Part shown: positions 20,840 to 31,504 of the stretch, one piece after another
Position numbering within the stretch: position 1 is the stretch's first letter
How the letters are laid out: each line of letters opens with the position of its first letter
DNA from: Euprymna scolopes
Taxonomy: Eukaryota > Mollusca > Cephalopoda > Sepiida > Sepiolidae
DNA length: 33,043 nucleotides
Assembly: GCA_024364805.1 (NCBI GenBank)
Contig: CM044498.1
Location: 49,258,804-49,291,846, forward strand
Direction: 5' to 3'
The notes under the pieces: generated by a model
The model's input: the letters and a program-made list of their open reading frames with translations, nothing else
The model's database searches: none
Told to the model about the DNA's origin: nothing
Made by a program: the position numbers and the translations under genes

Positions 20840-22930
20840 GACGTATTCTACAATGAGTGAGTAGTAGCTATCCATTTCTATGGTGATAGAAACAGTTGCT
20901 TTGTAAGGGAAATATCACATTTTACATTGATAGAGTTTGGATATTAACAGGTAAATGTTTCAGCAACACAAAATAGTTTATCCTTTGTGCCATCTACTCT
21001 ACGTGTAAATGTAACATGCATAGATATGTGCAAGAATAAATGTATACGTATATGGGTGTAAGTAGGTGCAGGCGGTGATAAATATATATGCATACTTATG
21101 TATATATATGATAATCTATGTTAGTATGTCTATGCGTATAAATGAGTATATGAGTGTTTCTGTATGAGGCAACTATTTTAGCCAACACTCGGACCCCATT
21201 CTTTATGCTAAGATCAAAGTCTTGTATCTGTTTAGTCAGAAGAGAAGTAATCATATACTGAATCAATTTGTCTTATCCAGAGTTTCCCTGTACCATTGTC
21301 TAAAGATTATAAAAGTATTTTATTTGAATAAATACATTGACTAATTCACACTCACACTCGTAATTCAAAAACTAAATATTTTGTCTATTGTTCATTTACT
21401 GCTTTTAACTATGTTATTTTCCTCTATTTGCTAATATGTAATCTCAAATCTCGGTCAGGGTAAAATGTACCAAATTCTTTATTGCAATCAATTATGTAGT
21501 CCTCGTGCTCGTTTGTATTCAATCATGTCCACAGCTAATATCTTGCAGATTTTGGCTGAATAATTGGGATGCTAACGTTTACAATTTGGCTTTTCCTGAA
21601 GAAGACTGGCAGTGTTGTAGCATTTATATTGACTTTTTCTGCATTATGTGGATTGATCAGAAGTCCAGAGAATAGGTGTTAATCATGGAGGTCAATGAGG
21701 GATGAGAAATGCATCCAAAACAATGTATAGACAACTCAAAGAAATATTCTTTATATTAAAAAGTAAGAATAAGCTTCCATAAAACTTATAGTTGCAATAA
21801 CAAGTCTTTCACTGATTGGGGGTTAATACCTCTTTTGTTTCTAGACTAGTTTTAAGTTCTTTGTCTTTTTCAATTGTTTGAGAGATGGTGGTTAAATTTT
21901 CAGATGGATGGGGCTAAAAGCCTCTACTTCTTTGGATAAATAAGTTAATTAATAATATTTCTCAAATCTCTCTCCAGTCTCAGATCTATCTCAAAACTGA
22001 ATAAAATCGAAATTGCCTGCCATTATTTTGATTAGCAAGATTACTCAGCACTACCTGGTCAAATTCTACCAACCTTGCTCAGAACAATTTTTATTACCCC
22101 CTTTACCTATACTAGTTCTATCCCTTGGTTAATTTTCTCCCATTAATCATGGACCATCTTTTGCAAAATCTGGCCATAACTTCCTCAGTGGTTGACCAAG
22201 ATACAATTTTATGGTTTCTCATCAGCTCTCATAGTTTACATTTCGTCTGCGATTGGCCTTGTCTTGCTTTGCAACAATGTCAGCAGCTGATCTCTAGTTT
22301 CCTACCATCACTTTCTGTGTAGTTCTTACATGAACAAAAACCATCATTATTTCAATTTGTAAAAGTATATTTTTTCAGTTTATTCAGGATTATGACTTTT
22401 CTCTTTTCATACCCTGCAAGAGTCTCAAATATATACTAGTGTCTTGATTTCTTATGTGTATCATTTTTTGAAGGTTGTAAAAAAAATGTGTTCATCTATT
22501 TTATTATTATTATTTTAATAATAAAACAAATGCAAATAACTACTATTACATCCTTTATTAGAAGGGAGATGACTTTATTGCCTGAAGTTTTCTAATTCAT
22601 GGGAGAGTGTTGGTACCCCCCCTCCTTTTTTTTGAGGGAGCTGAATTTGCTTCACTGGTTTTGAATTTAATTTTGTCTGTGTATATTTGAAAGTATATTC
22701 ATTTTCGAACAAAACTGTGGTATTTTCAGGACTTAAGATGCTTTGGTTTTTAAAATATGATGGTTTTAGCAGAACCCCCTGAAAATCCATAATTATCCAA
22801 AGCGTTTTTATCGTCCGTGTGTATTGCTATAGTAATAATGACAGTAAACAGGCATCACCCACTTTTCTGGGGGATGATGAATTTGTTGCTTGGGACTTCC
22901 TCATAAATGAGAGAACGTCATCAGGACTAT
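20840..22930. other. Non-coding DNA, no gene seen
   Basis: Low-complexity GT/AT stretches occur at 21040-21150. A C-run and T-run lie at 22614-22633. Open frames at 22125-22322 and 22575-22790 have no recognisable domain. No RNA gene seen. Confidence 0.45.
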
Positions 22931-22934
22931 ACAA

Positions 22935-23166
22935 GTATTTTTCTCTTATATAGCCCTGTTAAAGGGTTACAAATAAAAGCAGAACACCAAAATAAAGGAA
23001 CAACATGTATTGTGAAGCATACACTAGGTGGGTTGTTCATCCATACAATGAACGACCTAGGTTGGTCTACCAGATATCGGCTGACAATTTACGGCTTAGT
23101 CTTCCAGTATTTATTGAGAATGGAATAATCTATTAGTAGGTAACATAGGTTAGTTCCACCGTAACA
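22935..23166 (-). repeat. 3' LTR of the minus-strand Ty3-like fossil
   Basis: Shares CCTGTTAAAGGGTTACAAA, AAGCATACA, TAGGTGGGTTGTTCA and AGTTCCACC with the copy at 25625-25852. The right edge (left on the minus strand) is set by TGTTAC next to the purine-rich tract; the other edge is approximate. Confidence 0.78.
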
Positions 23167-23178
23167 CCCCCTCCAAAA
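23167..23178 (-). other. Polypurine tract of the Ty3-like fossil
   Basis: On the minus strand the bases TTTTGGAGGGGG stand directly before the TGTTAC start of the 3' LTR, the usual place for the plus-strand primer of LTR elements. Confidence 0.65.
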
Positions 23179-23481
23179 CTCATAACTCAGGATGGTGTAT
23201 CAGTATTTTTTCTTTGTGTGAACCATGAATGGCCTCAGTGATTTTCCTTTTCCTGCCCAAACGTCATGGTTCTTCCATATTGTGGAAAAACAGTGCTATT
23301 ATTTTGCTGCATGTAATATCTTTGAGTGACATTTACTCTTGGTAAACCATGTTCCAATACTGGGGAAAATAGTTTCAGCTGGTACCAGTTGCGGTTTAGT
23401 TGAAGTTTTCATATTCTGTAAAAAAATCACCTTATCATTAGGGAAGAGCTACTTTTGTTCAGTCTACAACAGTATCGGTTT

Positions 23482-23526
23482 GTTTGCATCTTTTGTTTGC
23501 ATCTTTTGTTTGCATCTTTTGTTTGG
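23482..23526. repeat. 13-bp tandem repeat, about 3.4 copies
   Basis: The unit is GTTTGCATCTTTT, repeated at 23482, 23495 and 23508 with a partial copy after that. It lies inside the minus-strand fossil. Confidence 0.88.
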
Positions 23527-25624
23527 CTTTTTGTGGCCTAGAACAAGAAAAGTTTCCTTTTAATTTATTTTTCATGTCTGTTGTATTTTTTATTTTCGTT
23601 TTGCAAAAATTATTGCTTGGCTGGTTCCAGAATTTAAATTCTTGAATCCAGTCCGACCCCAGTAAGTTTGTGGTATTCCTTAATACATAAGCTTTTGATT
23701 TTTTCATCTTTCCCAGTAATGTGACATTTGCTAAAAATTCACTGTAAGTTAATTTGCATACCGTTAATGTCCTTTGCTGTTTTGTATGTTCTCAGCATTG
23801 TGGGTTTATTCAATTTCTTCCAAGTATTTAAATTTACTATCAAAAGGTCTGAACCCAAATCGAGTTGCATTTTTCTTTTATCATGAATTTTTATAGTCAC
23901 ACATTTTCACAACTCTTCTTCGTTATTTTCAGTCTCCACCAAACATACTCTGGTTTTGTATTTAATTTTATTTCTGCAATGAGTGCCTTTGCTTCCTTTT
24001 TTTTTTTTACATATTAAACATTTTCTTGGTGAATATGGGCAGTCCTTACCAAATGCAAATTACCACATTGATTACATGGAAACAGGATTTTTCTTTCTTC
24101 AAATTCTTTCCTAGCTATGTGTTGATATGTGTGTCCTTTTTCCCCTAACTCGTCTTTTATTTTTTACATGTTTTATAAATTGTCTGTCTGCTTTTATAAT
24201 CTGCGCGACTCCAGCTTCGAAGTCCATCGGATCTTTTTTTAATAATTTCTATTTTCTGGCAGTTTTCCGTTAACTTTTATCGGGTTAGGTTTGGTTCATT
24301 TTCTAATTTTTTTAGGACACACCTCCTAATTTCTGCATCAGTCCTTGCGCAAATACTAAACATTTAAAATTGTCTGCATTGAGGTCTGTAAGGTTAAATC
24401 CATCACAGTGTTTATTTATCATGGCTACATTTGTTGCAAATTCATCGGTTCATCATTCTTCTGCAAATTCAGATATGACCAATACGTATGGAATAAAGAG
24501 ACTATCAGGTGAAAGTTAATTCCAATGTTTTCCGAAGTAAAATGAAATCTTCAACTTGTTATGCACAGCCGTCTCTATGTTCTGTAATAGTAGATGAATC
24601 TTTTTCTGGTCCAACTACTGTTTGCAGTCAATGCTAAAAAATCTTCATACTAACGAAAATAAGCTTCAAATGATTTACCTTCTTCAGGTCCATAGCAAAA
24701 GTTGTCAATCGCATTCCATATTGAGTCTTGTAAAAATGCAATATTATTTTTTGTGACTTGAGTTCTTTCATGTACTGTTGATTTTCATATTGCTGGGCTC
24801 TAGCCTCATTAGTTTTTCTTGTTGTCTTTCATCTGAGCGTTTCTGGTGTTTAAATAAATGTTGATGATGTTGTTTTTCCTCTGTGCGTTGTTGTTCAATT
24901 TGCAGTTTAATAATTATTCCAATGTACTTTGTAAGGGGTCCATTCTTGTATGATGGATGAAATACTGAATTTACAGAAATTTAATAAAACTGTGTTCAGA
25001 TTAATCAGTTTTTAGTATTTTTAGAACAACTGGCGGAAAGGGGAACAGTATTTTGTTTATTGTAATAAATTTGCAAACGAACATTGAACATACAGTTTTA
25101 AATTCTTTGGAAAGAATATTTCTTCCAAAACGAATGTCTTTTTCATAGATGAAAAAAAAAATATATACGGCAACAGAAATATTCTATATTTTTTTCAAAG
25201 TAAATGTCTTTTCCCATAGAACAGAAAAAAAATGTTGACTATGGAGAAAAAGGCCGAAAACCATATTTATTTTTCTGTTTTTTTTTGTAAGTAAAAAAAG
25301 TCCGCTGACACACTTATTTAATGATACAAGAAAAGCTTGAATGGTTCATATTTCTCTTTCTTTTGTATTTATGGGTGCACCAAAATGTTCTGACAGTCCC
25401 AAACAAGGAGAAGAAAAAAATGGAAAATATTCTTACTTTCCACGAGTTTGTAATTCTTTTAAAATTTTTATGTCCATTCACTTATTTAGTTTCATGAGTT
25501 CCTCTATTTCTCCTTTCCTTTCGTTTTCTGAACGCTTGCTTGGTTTAATTCAGCTTTCCGTTGTGAGTTCTTTTGAATCCTTGGGGTATTTTAACTTCAA
25601 GTGACCTGTGAGTTTGAAATCCAA

Positions 25625-25852
25625 TGTTGCCACTTTTATAGTCCTGTTAAAGGGTTACAAAGAAAAACAGAAAGCCAAAATAAAATAAAACTATGTACTA
25701 CAAAGCATACAATAGGTGGGTTGTTCAATGTATCTGACGAACAACTTAGGTTGATTCACTGGATATCAACTGACACCTTACAGCTTAGTCTACCAATGTT
25801 TGAGATTGGAGTAGTATATTAGTAGATAATATAGGTGAGTTCCACCACAACA
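25625..25852 (-). repeat. 5' LTR of the minus-strand Ty3-like fossil
   Basis: On the minus strand it starts TGTTGTGGTGGAACTC at 25852 and ends GGCAACA at 25625. Directly inside it comes T-TGGATTTCAAACTCAC, a TGG-start string that could be the tRNA primer site; the tRNA was not identified. Confidence 0.75.
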
Positions 25853-25975
25853 TTCTCCTAGATTGCTCATTTGGGAAGCTAAATTTCCCCACATTTCAAA
25901 ACTAATTGGATGTAAGTAAATTTTTCTCCATCTATATATCTATCTTACATGCATTCTCTCTTTTTTCTTATCAGG

Positions 25976-26601
25976 TGTAATTTTACTCTAAAATAAGATT
26001 TTTCTTTGGTACATGAGAATGTAGTAAGAGTCCTGAAGATAAATACAGAAACAGAAATGTGGTCACAGCTTTATTAATATTGCAAAAAATGGTGATTGTA
26101 CAAAACGATTATGTTTGACAATACTTGCTCTGCTAGAACTTATCCGGTTAAGTAACTGCTTGCATGTTAGGGCCCCTCAATTCTGTCTTTGTGAGTAAAG
26201 ACTTTTCTGCAGAAACGTTCTTCATAGATTTCTGCTACAATGCAGTCAGGATGATGACAACCAAGGTTGGTAATTCAGGAATGAGTAATCACTAAATCTG
26301 AAATGTCGTCAATACGCTTTAAGAGGCATTGCATGGTGGATAATGGGGAAAATATGAAGGGGGAGTTTCTTGACTTTCAGTCGTCAAGATCGTCTGTCAT
26401 TCAGAAGTCAGCCATAATTCTGTTGGGGTTAAGAAAAAAGGAAAAAAGAAAAAATGACAGGAACTCTGTGTGCAAAAGTTTTTATAAACTGGCTTATGTG
26501 ACCCTTGAGGGAACAGGGATTAGATTATCTGTTAGCCAATCCATGAGGCTCTAAAAGGACAAGGGAGATAACTAATCTATGTGTGTGGCATAAATTCCAA
26601 C

Positions 26602-26602
<1 letters not shown>
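25976..26602 (-). mobile_element. Possible solo LTR fossil, about 627 bp (minus orientation)
   Basis: The minus strand reads TGTTGGAATTTATGCC at the start and AGAGTAAAATTACA at the end (TG...CA). It has a TATAAAAAC box about 130 bases in and an AATAAAGC poly(A) signal about 100 bases before the end. Those are the parts expected of an LTR. It does not match the 230-bp LTRs next door, so it would be a different family. No target duplication was confirmed. Confidence 0.45.

Positions 26603-26605
<3 letters not shown>

Positions 26606-26651
<46 letters not shown>
26606..26651. repeat. (TG)n microsatellite
   Basis: A pure TG run of about 45 bases directly beside the edge of the possible solo LTR. 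Confidence 0.95.
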
Positions 26652-26652
<1 letters not shown>

Positions 26653-27801
26653 ATTTTTCATGGTCAACACCACCAAATAAGAAGGAAAGAAAATCATAAC
26701 AAACCATAATTTGACCTAAATTCCATATTCTTTGTTGGTGTTCTGTTTCAAGCAAATTGTTACTGTTGATGATGGTCTATTAGTATGTAGTAATTCCATA
26801 GGTATGCCGCTCCTTTGTGTCAAAATTCTTTGAATAAATACAAAATTGTTAAAATCTTGCTTAATTTTTGTTTAATATCTATTTAAATTTTATGCTAATT
26901 GAATATATAACTGAATTTTCAAATAAGGCTTCTGTGTAATTTATGCGTCTTCACAACCTTTAAAATACTTGGATAAAATTGACATTTTGGGAATGTTCTT
27001 TCTTAGTTGGTCACAATTATTCTGATTCCAATTTCATACATAATTAAATTTGTCTAGCTTTTATAATCTGCCCAAATCATTAAAATATATGAAAAGGCAA
27101 ACAAAATTCAGTAAAATAGATTGTAAGAATAAATGTATTGAACATGTACATATTTGTATTCTTTTATGCTTTAAATACATGCTTTTTTTACATATTAGAT
27201 TATGACAAGAGGATGCTGTTACATGAAGAAATGGATATGTTGCATAAATCATCTTTATCAACATCCTTCTTCCTCTACATGCATGTGTCCAATTAGTCCC
27301 TTTCCCCACCACATTATTGCTAAGAGGAATGGTATGAGGAATGTACAAACCCTCATAGGTAAATGGGAAGGTGGAGAGTTGTATGAAATTCCTTACTCTC
27401 TCCAAATGATTTCTTAATGTTAGTTGTACTGGATACAATTCAATCTAGTCTAAACAATAGATGCAAACCCACAATGTTTGAACATCCATTATTTTGCTGA
27501 TGAATCTTTCCTCTTTATTTTAAATTTGTGGTCAGATCTCTGTTTGTCAGTCTGTCATGCTTTGTTTGAAATATGAGGTGTCTGTCTGAAACGCTTTGTA
27601 ATCAAATTTCCATCACTAAATGTACAGATTGAATACATCTTAAAACCTGTTCACATCTCGATTTATTCCTCCAAAACACTTCAAATAATTTGAATAATAA
27701 CAAACATCAAGCTGATGCAAAAATTTGCTCACAATGTTTGTTTGTTAAGATACGCATTGTCGATAGCAAATGTGGTTATTTGGTGATGCCCGGCTTACCA
27801 A

Positions 27802-27828
27802 AGCACTAAAATAAGCCATTTTAGTGCT
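27802..27828. repeat. Perfect 11-bp-stem hairpin
   Basis: AGCACTAAAAT at 27802-27812, loop AAGCC, ATTTTAGTGCT at 27818-27828. No T-run follows on either strand. Confidence 0.8.
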
Positions 27829-28019
27829 CAGATGCCTGTCTAATCTCAGGATACAAGTGCTATAATAAATACTAATATAAATTATAGAATGTTTAGTCTA
27901 ATGGCTAATTCCAGCTCTGATTTCTGGAATTTTAAAATGGTTAGCTCTGACTCTGACTTCCTTCTTCCATCAGCAATAATTCTCTTATTAGTAATAATTT
28001 ATATATATAATTAGTAATA

Positions 28020-28022
<3 letters not shown>

Positions 28023-28054
<32 letters not shown>
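28023..28054. repeat. (TA)n microsatellite
   Basis: A pure TA run preceded by two copies of TTAGTAATAATTTATATATA. Confidence 0.92.
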
Positions 28055-28060
<6 letters not shown>

Positions 28061-29046
28061 TTATTATTCATTTTAATTTTAAAGAGAATAGATATGTTAT
28101 TAAAGTCTTTGAATTCATCTATTTTAATAAAAATAAACTAAAATTTTCAAATTTCAATTTAAAAAAGTGATAGATGAAAAAATCTTTTTTTCAAAAAGAC
28201 TACAACCACTACTGAATAATCCGAAGATTTTGATATATTCTTTTGCATTTTACAACATCCATTACAGTTTTTGTTTGTTGTTTTAAGGGAGAGGGGTCTA
28301 AATCAGTTTGCTAATTTTTACTGACTTTTTGGACTTGTACTCTGCCACAACAGTCCAACTTATGCTTCAGTACTTTTGTCATATGTAAATAATCTTTATA
28401 TATTTCCCAAACAAGGATGTAATACCTGGCAGGATTATCTCCATTTCCTTAAAAAAGGGCAGAATTCCCAGGAGAGTTGTCTAATGACAAAAGAACTACT
28501 ATGCTACCTATTCCCATTATAAGATAATTCCCATTATAAGATAATACTGAAGTTTCCAATAAAATTCAAGTTTATTTAAAGGAAAGTGCCACAGTGACAT
28601 CAGATATTTTACTAATGTCGTAAAATTTAAACTGGAAGTTTTCATGGAAATTACTTCCCTTGAAAATTAATGACAATAAATTCTAAGTTGAATGTGAACA
28701 TATTTTTATTAAATCGTTTTAATTAATATTTTTATTAATCATAATAATACTATTACATATACAGACGAAAATATGGCAATACAAAGTAAAAATATATATT
28801 ACAGAATATTAATTTATTAAAAACTGTTTATGAAATAAATATGCAAATTAAGACTACCTATAGCTGTTTTTGAATGTTTTCAGATTACTATAGATATGGT
28901 ATTTAAAATTTTTTTTATTGTATCAGCAAATTAAATAAGCATAAACCATTTTGATGTTAGGATAAGTGGAAAATGATAAGTGGGGAAAAAAACTTTCGTA
29001 TTTATTCAGTGTGAAACATTTTATAATTATCTTTTATTTGTTCCAG

Positions 29047-29194
29047 TCTTATATGGAAGATCATCTTCAGAATAAAGATCGTCTTGACCAAGAATGGGAA
29101 GCATTGTGTGCTTATGAGGCTGACCCATGTAGCACCCAGGCATCTATAGACACGTCCAATGCTCGCAAGAACAGATACTCTGACATTCTACCCT
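29047..29194 (+). CDS. PTPRN: Exon of an IA-2/phogrin-family receptor-type tyrosine phosphatase-like gene
   Basis: The exon encodes 49 residues plus one base. It starts SYMEDHLQNKDRLDQEWEAL, continues CAYEADPCS, and ends KNRYSDILP. Vertebrate PTPRN/PTPRN2 reads [26 protein letters not shown]...KNRSLAVLPYDHSR at the start of its cytoplasmic phosphatase-like domain, a near residue-by-residue match over the first 26 positions. The acceptor is TTTGTTCCAG and the donor is GTGAGT. The last base, T, is the first of the expected next codon (Tyr of YDHSR), so the downstream intron is phase 1 and the upstream one phase 0. Family members are transmembrane proteins of dense-core secretory vesicles in neuroendocrine cells; their phosphatase domain is largely catalytically inactive. 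The other exons lie outside the window or were not found. Confidence 0.93.
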
Positions 29195-29199
29195 GTGAG

Positions 29200-29850
29200 T
29201 ATAATAGGAACTATTTAATAATTTTTCATTTTACATTACAATAATCTCTTTATTCAGTTTTTTCTTACCAAAATTCAAAACAATTCAGTGTAACTTGACG
29301 ATTGTTTTGCGCAAATACAAACAACCAGTTTATTAATTCTTCTGCGAAAGGGCTGCATTTGAGGGCTATGAAAATGCAGTGTGTGGAAACGATCTCTGTA
29401 ATAAAATAAATAACGATGATAATACTAAAGGAATTTTCAATAGTTTTCAATTACATTTATTTTTTAACATTATTGTCTTATATGATGGTAGATGTGGGAA
29501 TTTCCCAAAACTTTTGAGAGCATATCTTCTTCAGGGGAGAAGAGGGAGCATGAACAGCTCTCTTAACACATATTCTATATTCATAAGAAATATAACATTT
29601 ATCACATACTTTGAGTAGTTGATGTACACGGATATTGTAACATCAACAAACACATAACTTTATCTGAAATCCGCACAACACCAAAGTACTACACACAATA
29701 CTTGCCACCCATAACATCGATATACTCAATATATAGGGAACAGTATAACTTTAAATCTAGAATATAACTATCATCACAACCCTAAACTACTAACTAATAC
29801 TTTTTATACATGTATGTATGTGTATATATATGTGTATATATATATATATA
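29200..29850. other. AT-rich presumed intron downstream of the PTPRN exon
   Basis: No continuation of the phosphatase-like domain (expected DHSR...YINAS) was found. Open frames at 29265-29618 are unrecognised. Confidence 0.55.
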
Positions 29851-29851
29851 T

Positions 29852-30054
29852 ATGAACAAATGATTAATAAAACATGTTAAAAGACATCTTGAAAAAGAGT
29901 TAAAAACATATTTAATTTTAAAAAGGAAGCACAAGATAAGTGGATAGTCCTTAATCTACGGAGTTTCGAAGAAATACTCTCCTTCTCATCAGAGGGCAGG
30001 AATTAGCAAAATGCAGGATCGGATTTTGCATGTAAAAGTATTTAATGAAACTAC
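29852..30054. repeat. Dispersed repeat, copy B (copy A at 9903-10105)
   Basis: Same orientation as copy A, about 80-85% identical by eye, and likewise directly after a TA run. Shared strings include GATAGTCCTTAAT-like, GGAGTTTC, CCTTCTCATCAG and ATTAGCAAAAT. Confidence 0.85.
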
Positions 30055-30080
30055 ATATATTATATATATATATTTATATA

Positions 30081-30199
30081 TTATACGGCATAATCACATT
30101 GACAAACAGGTTCCTGTTAGATCATCAAAGTTAAGCAATGTTAAGCCTGGTCAGTATCAAAATGGGTGACCCTTTGGGAATTCCAGGTGTTGTATGTGC
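30081..30199 (+). ncRNA. 5S rRNA-like sequence (pseudogene or head of a 5S-derived SINE)
   Basis: The sequence follows animal 5S rRNA over its full length of about 118 bases: TACGGCATAATCACATTGA near the start, then ATCAAAGTTAAGCAATG, GGTCAGTA, AATGGGTGACC and GGTGTTGTATG at the end. The internal polymerase III control elements (AGTTAAGCAA-type box A and ATGGGTGACC-type box C) are largely kept, but many substitutions set it apart from a functional gene. No T-run terminator follows; sequence runs straight on into a non-5S body, as in SINE3-type elements. Confidence 0.85.
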
Positions 30200-30345
30200 T
30201 CTCTGCTGATCTCAACATTATTTTCAGTCATCCTGGATTTTCCTGGCCACTAGAATCAAACACAGCTGATTCAGGAGAGATATGGTTGGGGATTGCACAA
30301 CTGTTCCTCAGAATTACATCCACAACTACCCTTACACGGGGTATC
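30200..30345 (+). mobile_element. Possible body of a 5S-derived SINE
   Basis: Directly after the 5S-like part comes a less AT-rich stretch, CTGATCTCAACATTATTTTC through CCACAACTACCCTTACACGG. It is not 5S and ends before low-complexity GT/CA sequence. A head plus body layout is what a 5S-derived SINE would show, but there is no second copy in the window to prove it. Confidence 0.4.
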
Positions 30346-30349
30346 CATT

Positions 30350-31427
30350 GTCTTTCCAGATTGAATGATGATATGTATACATTAGGTGCATAAGTGTGCA
30401 TATGTGTGTGGATATATGCATGCAGGTAGGTATATTGTGTATGTTGGTGCATACATGTATCTGTTTGCACATATGTTGACCTACACACTTTCCTTTTCTC
30501 TGCACAAGAGAAATACATTTGTTTCTTCCCTGGGAAGGGGAATAACTCTACATATCTTAACACTAATTGCTTTTGTTTACAACTTCTGATTTGCACACAT
30601 ATGCACATAACATTTACACTTCTAAACAAACAATTTAAATGAAACAAACTGCAACAATAATAAAAAAAATGTTAAAAAATAAAAACAAAATTATATTAAC
30701 TTTAGACAGCACCCAAGACTCATTGAATTCCAAACCCATATTCCAGAAACTGAGTTAATAAATATGCAAGCCTATTCGACTATGAGACTGATGCTATAAT
30801 CCATCAACCAACTTCCGGTACAAATTCCAACAAATGCAGTCATGTTCAAGAGCTATTTACGCTTTCTCTCCTTCCCTGAATAAGAGATATTCTAGAAATT
30901 TTGTGGAAATTCACATATCTACCATCGTGTGCAGCACACTGTTCTAAAATAAATGTGTAATTGAAAACTATTGAAGATTCCTTTAACATTTATTATTTAT
31001 TATTAGTTAATTACTGTTTCCATACACTGCATTGCCATAGTCTTCAAACACAACCCTTTCACACTTTGCACAATGTTTCAAGCAAACTACAAAATCTTCC
31101 ATCTAATTGCATCTTTTTCTTATATACTCATTGGTAGTCTATAAAATACATCTCACCTGTTTGTTCGTGTGTATGTATGTTTGTATGTCTACTAAAACTT
31201 TCATCAGCCACATCAGACTCTGTTGAAACCGGTACCATCTAGGTGCATGTGTGAGAAATTAGGAAAAATGGTCAATTATTTTATATAGAAATATAAAGTT
31301 TTAAATGAAGGAAGGGTCAGGGAAATTGTCTCTTTCTAAACAACTTCAAAAACTGTGCCTGCATCAAGCATTATTTTTTTAATTGGTTTAAGTAAAAGAA
31401 TTTCCAATGTTATTTTGAAACAAGCAT
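30350..31427. other. Non-coding DNA, low complexity in the first part
   Basis: 30360-30480 is TG/CA/TA-rich imperfect microsatellite, which produces the cysteine/histidine-rich open frames seen there. The rest is AT-rich with no exon or RNA gene seen. Confidence 0.5.
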
Positions 31428-31500
31428 TGTGGGCCAGTGGATTAGGAGGTTGCCTCGTAAGCTTTAGTTTTGATGTTTGTGTACACGTGATGGTGGTCTT
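31428..31500 (+). mobile_element. tRNA-derived SINE remnant
   Basis: GGGCCAGTGGATTAGG at 31431-31446 resembles a tRNA box A (TGGCNNAGTGG), and AGTTTTGATGT at 31466-31476 resembles box B (GGTTCGANNCC). The spacing is right for a tRNA head, and a T-rich tail follows. The cloverleaf is not intact, so it is not a tRNA gene. Confidence 0.5.
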
Positions 31501-31504
31501 TTTT

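Larger units (their letters stand above)
22935..25852 (-). mobile_element. Fossil Ty3-like LTR retrotransposon, minus strand
   Basis: Two related direct copies of about 230 bases bound it: 5' LTR at 25625-25852 and 3' LTR at about 22935-23166. On the minus strand both begin TGTT..GGTGGAACT. A purine-rich GGAGGGGG tract lies just before the 3' LTR. Between the LTRs, on the minus strand, I see a gag region (about 24920-24090; a CLVFAQGL stretch and a KLENEPNLT stretch), a zinc knuckle (about 24080-24000) and a protease-like region (about 23890-23590; ends near NTTNLLGSDWIQ). RT, RNase H and integrase parts were not recognised. LTRs are only about 75-80% alike by eye, so it is old. The copy is broken, with many breaks. 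Confidence 0.8.
26655..29046. other. AT-rich non-coding DNA, presumed intron upstream of the PTPRN exon
   Basis: No exon is visible. Overlapping open frames on both strands at 27061-27438 lack any domain. Contains a perfect small hairpin (27802-27828), a TA run (28023-28054) and a doubled TTCCCATTATAAGATAA near 28512-28546. Assigning it to intron follows from the exon at 29047 and is inference. Confidence 0.55.

Noticed and set aside
22907-23128. Open frame whose peptide resembles that of 25601-25822 (SPVKGLQ...GGLF), looking like a conserved small protein
   Set aside because: The two frames lie in the paired LTRs of one element, so the similarity comes from LTR duplication and is not evidence of coding.
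27061-27438. Overlapping open frames on both strands, 125 and 71 residues
   Set aside because: Neither shows a known domain and neither has convincing splice sites. Overlap on both strands is expected where stop codons happen to be rare.
27802-27828. Perfect small hairpin considered as a transcription terminator or microRNA precursor
   Set aside because: An 11-bp stem is too short for a microRNA precursor, no T-run follows, and hairpin terminators are not a feature of animal polymerase II genes.
30228-30647. 139-residue minus-strand open frame, the longest of the unassigned frames
   Set aside because: Its middle is translated imperfect TG/CA/TA microsatellite (Tyr/His/Thr/Met-rich) and its end overlaps the putative 5S-derived SINE body.
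31431-31476. Possible tRNA gene
   Set aside because: Only box A- and box B-like strings remain. No acceptor stem pairs and the anticodon arm is not formed, so it is kept only as a SINE remnant.
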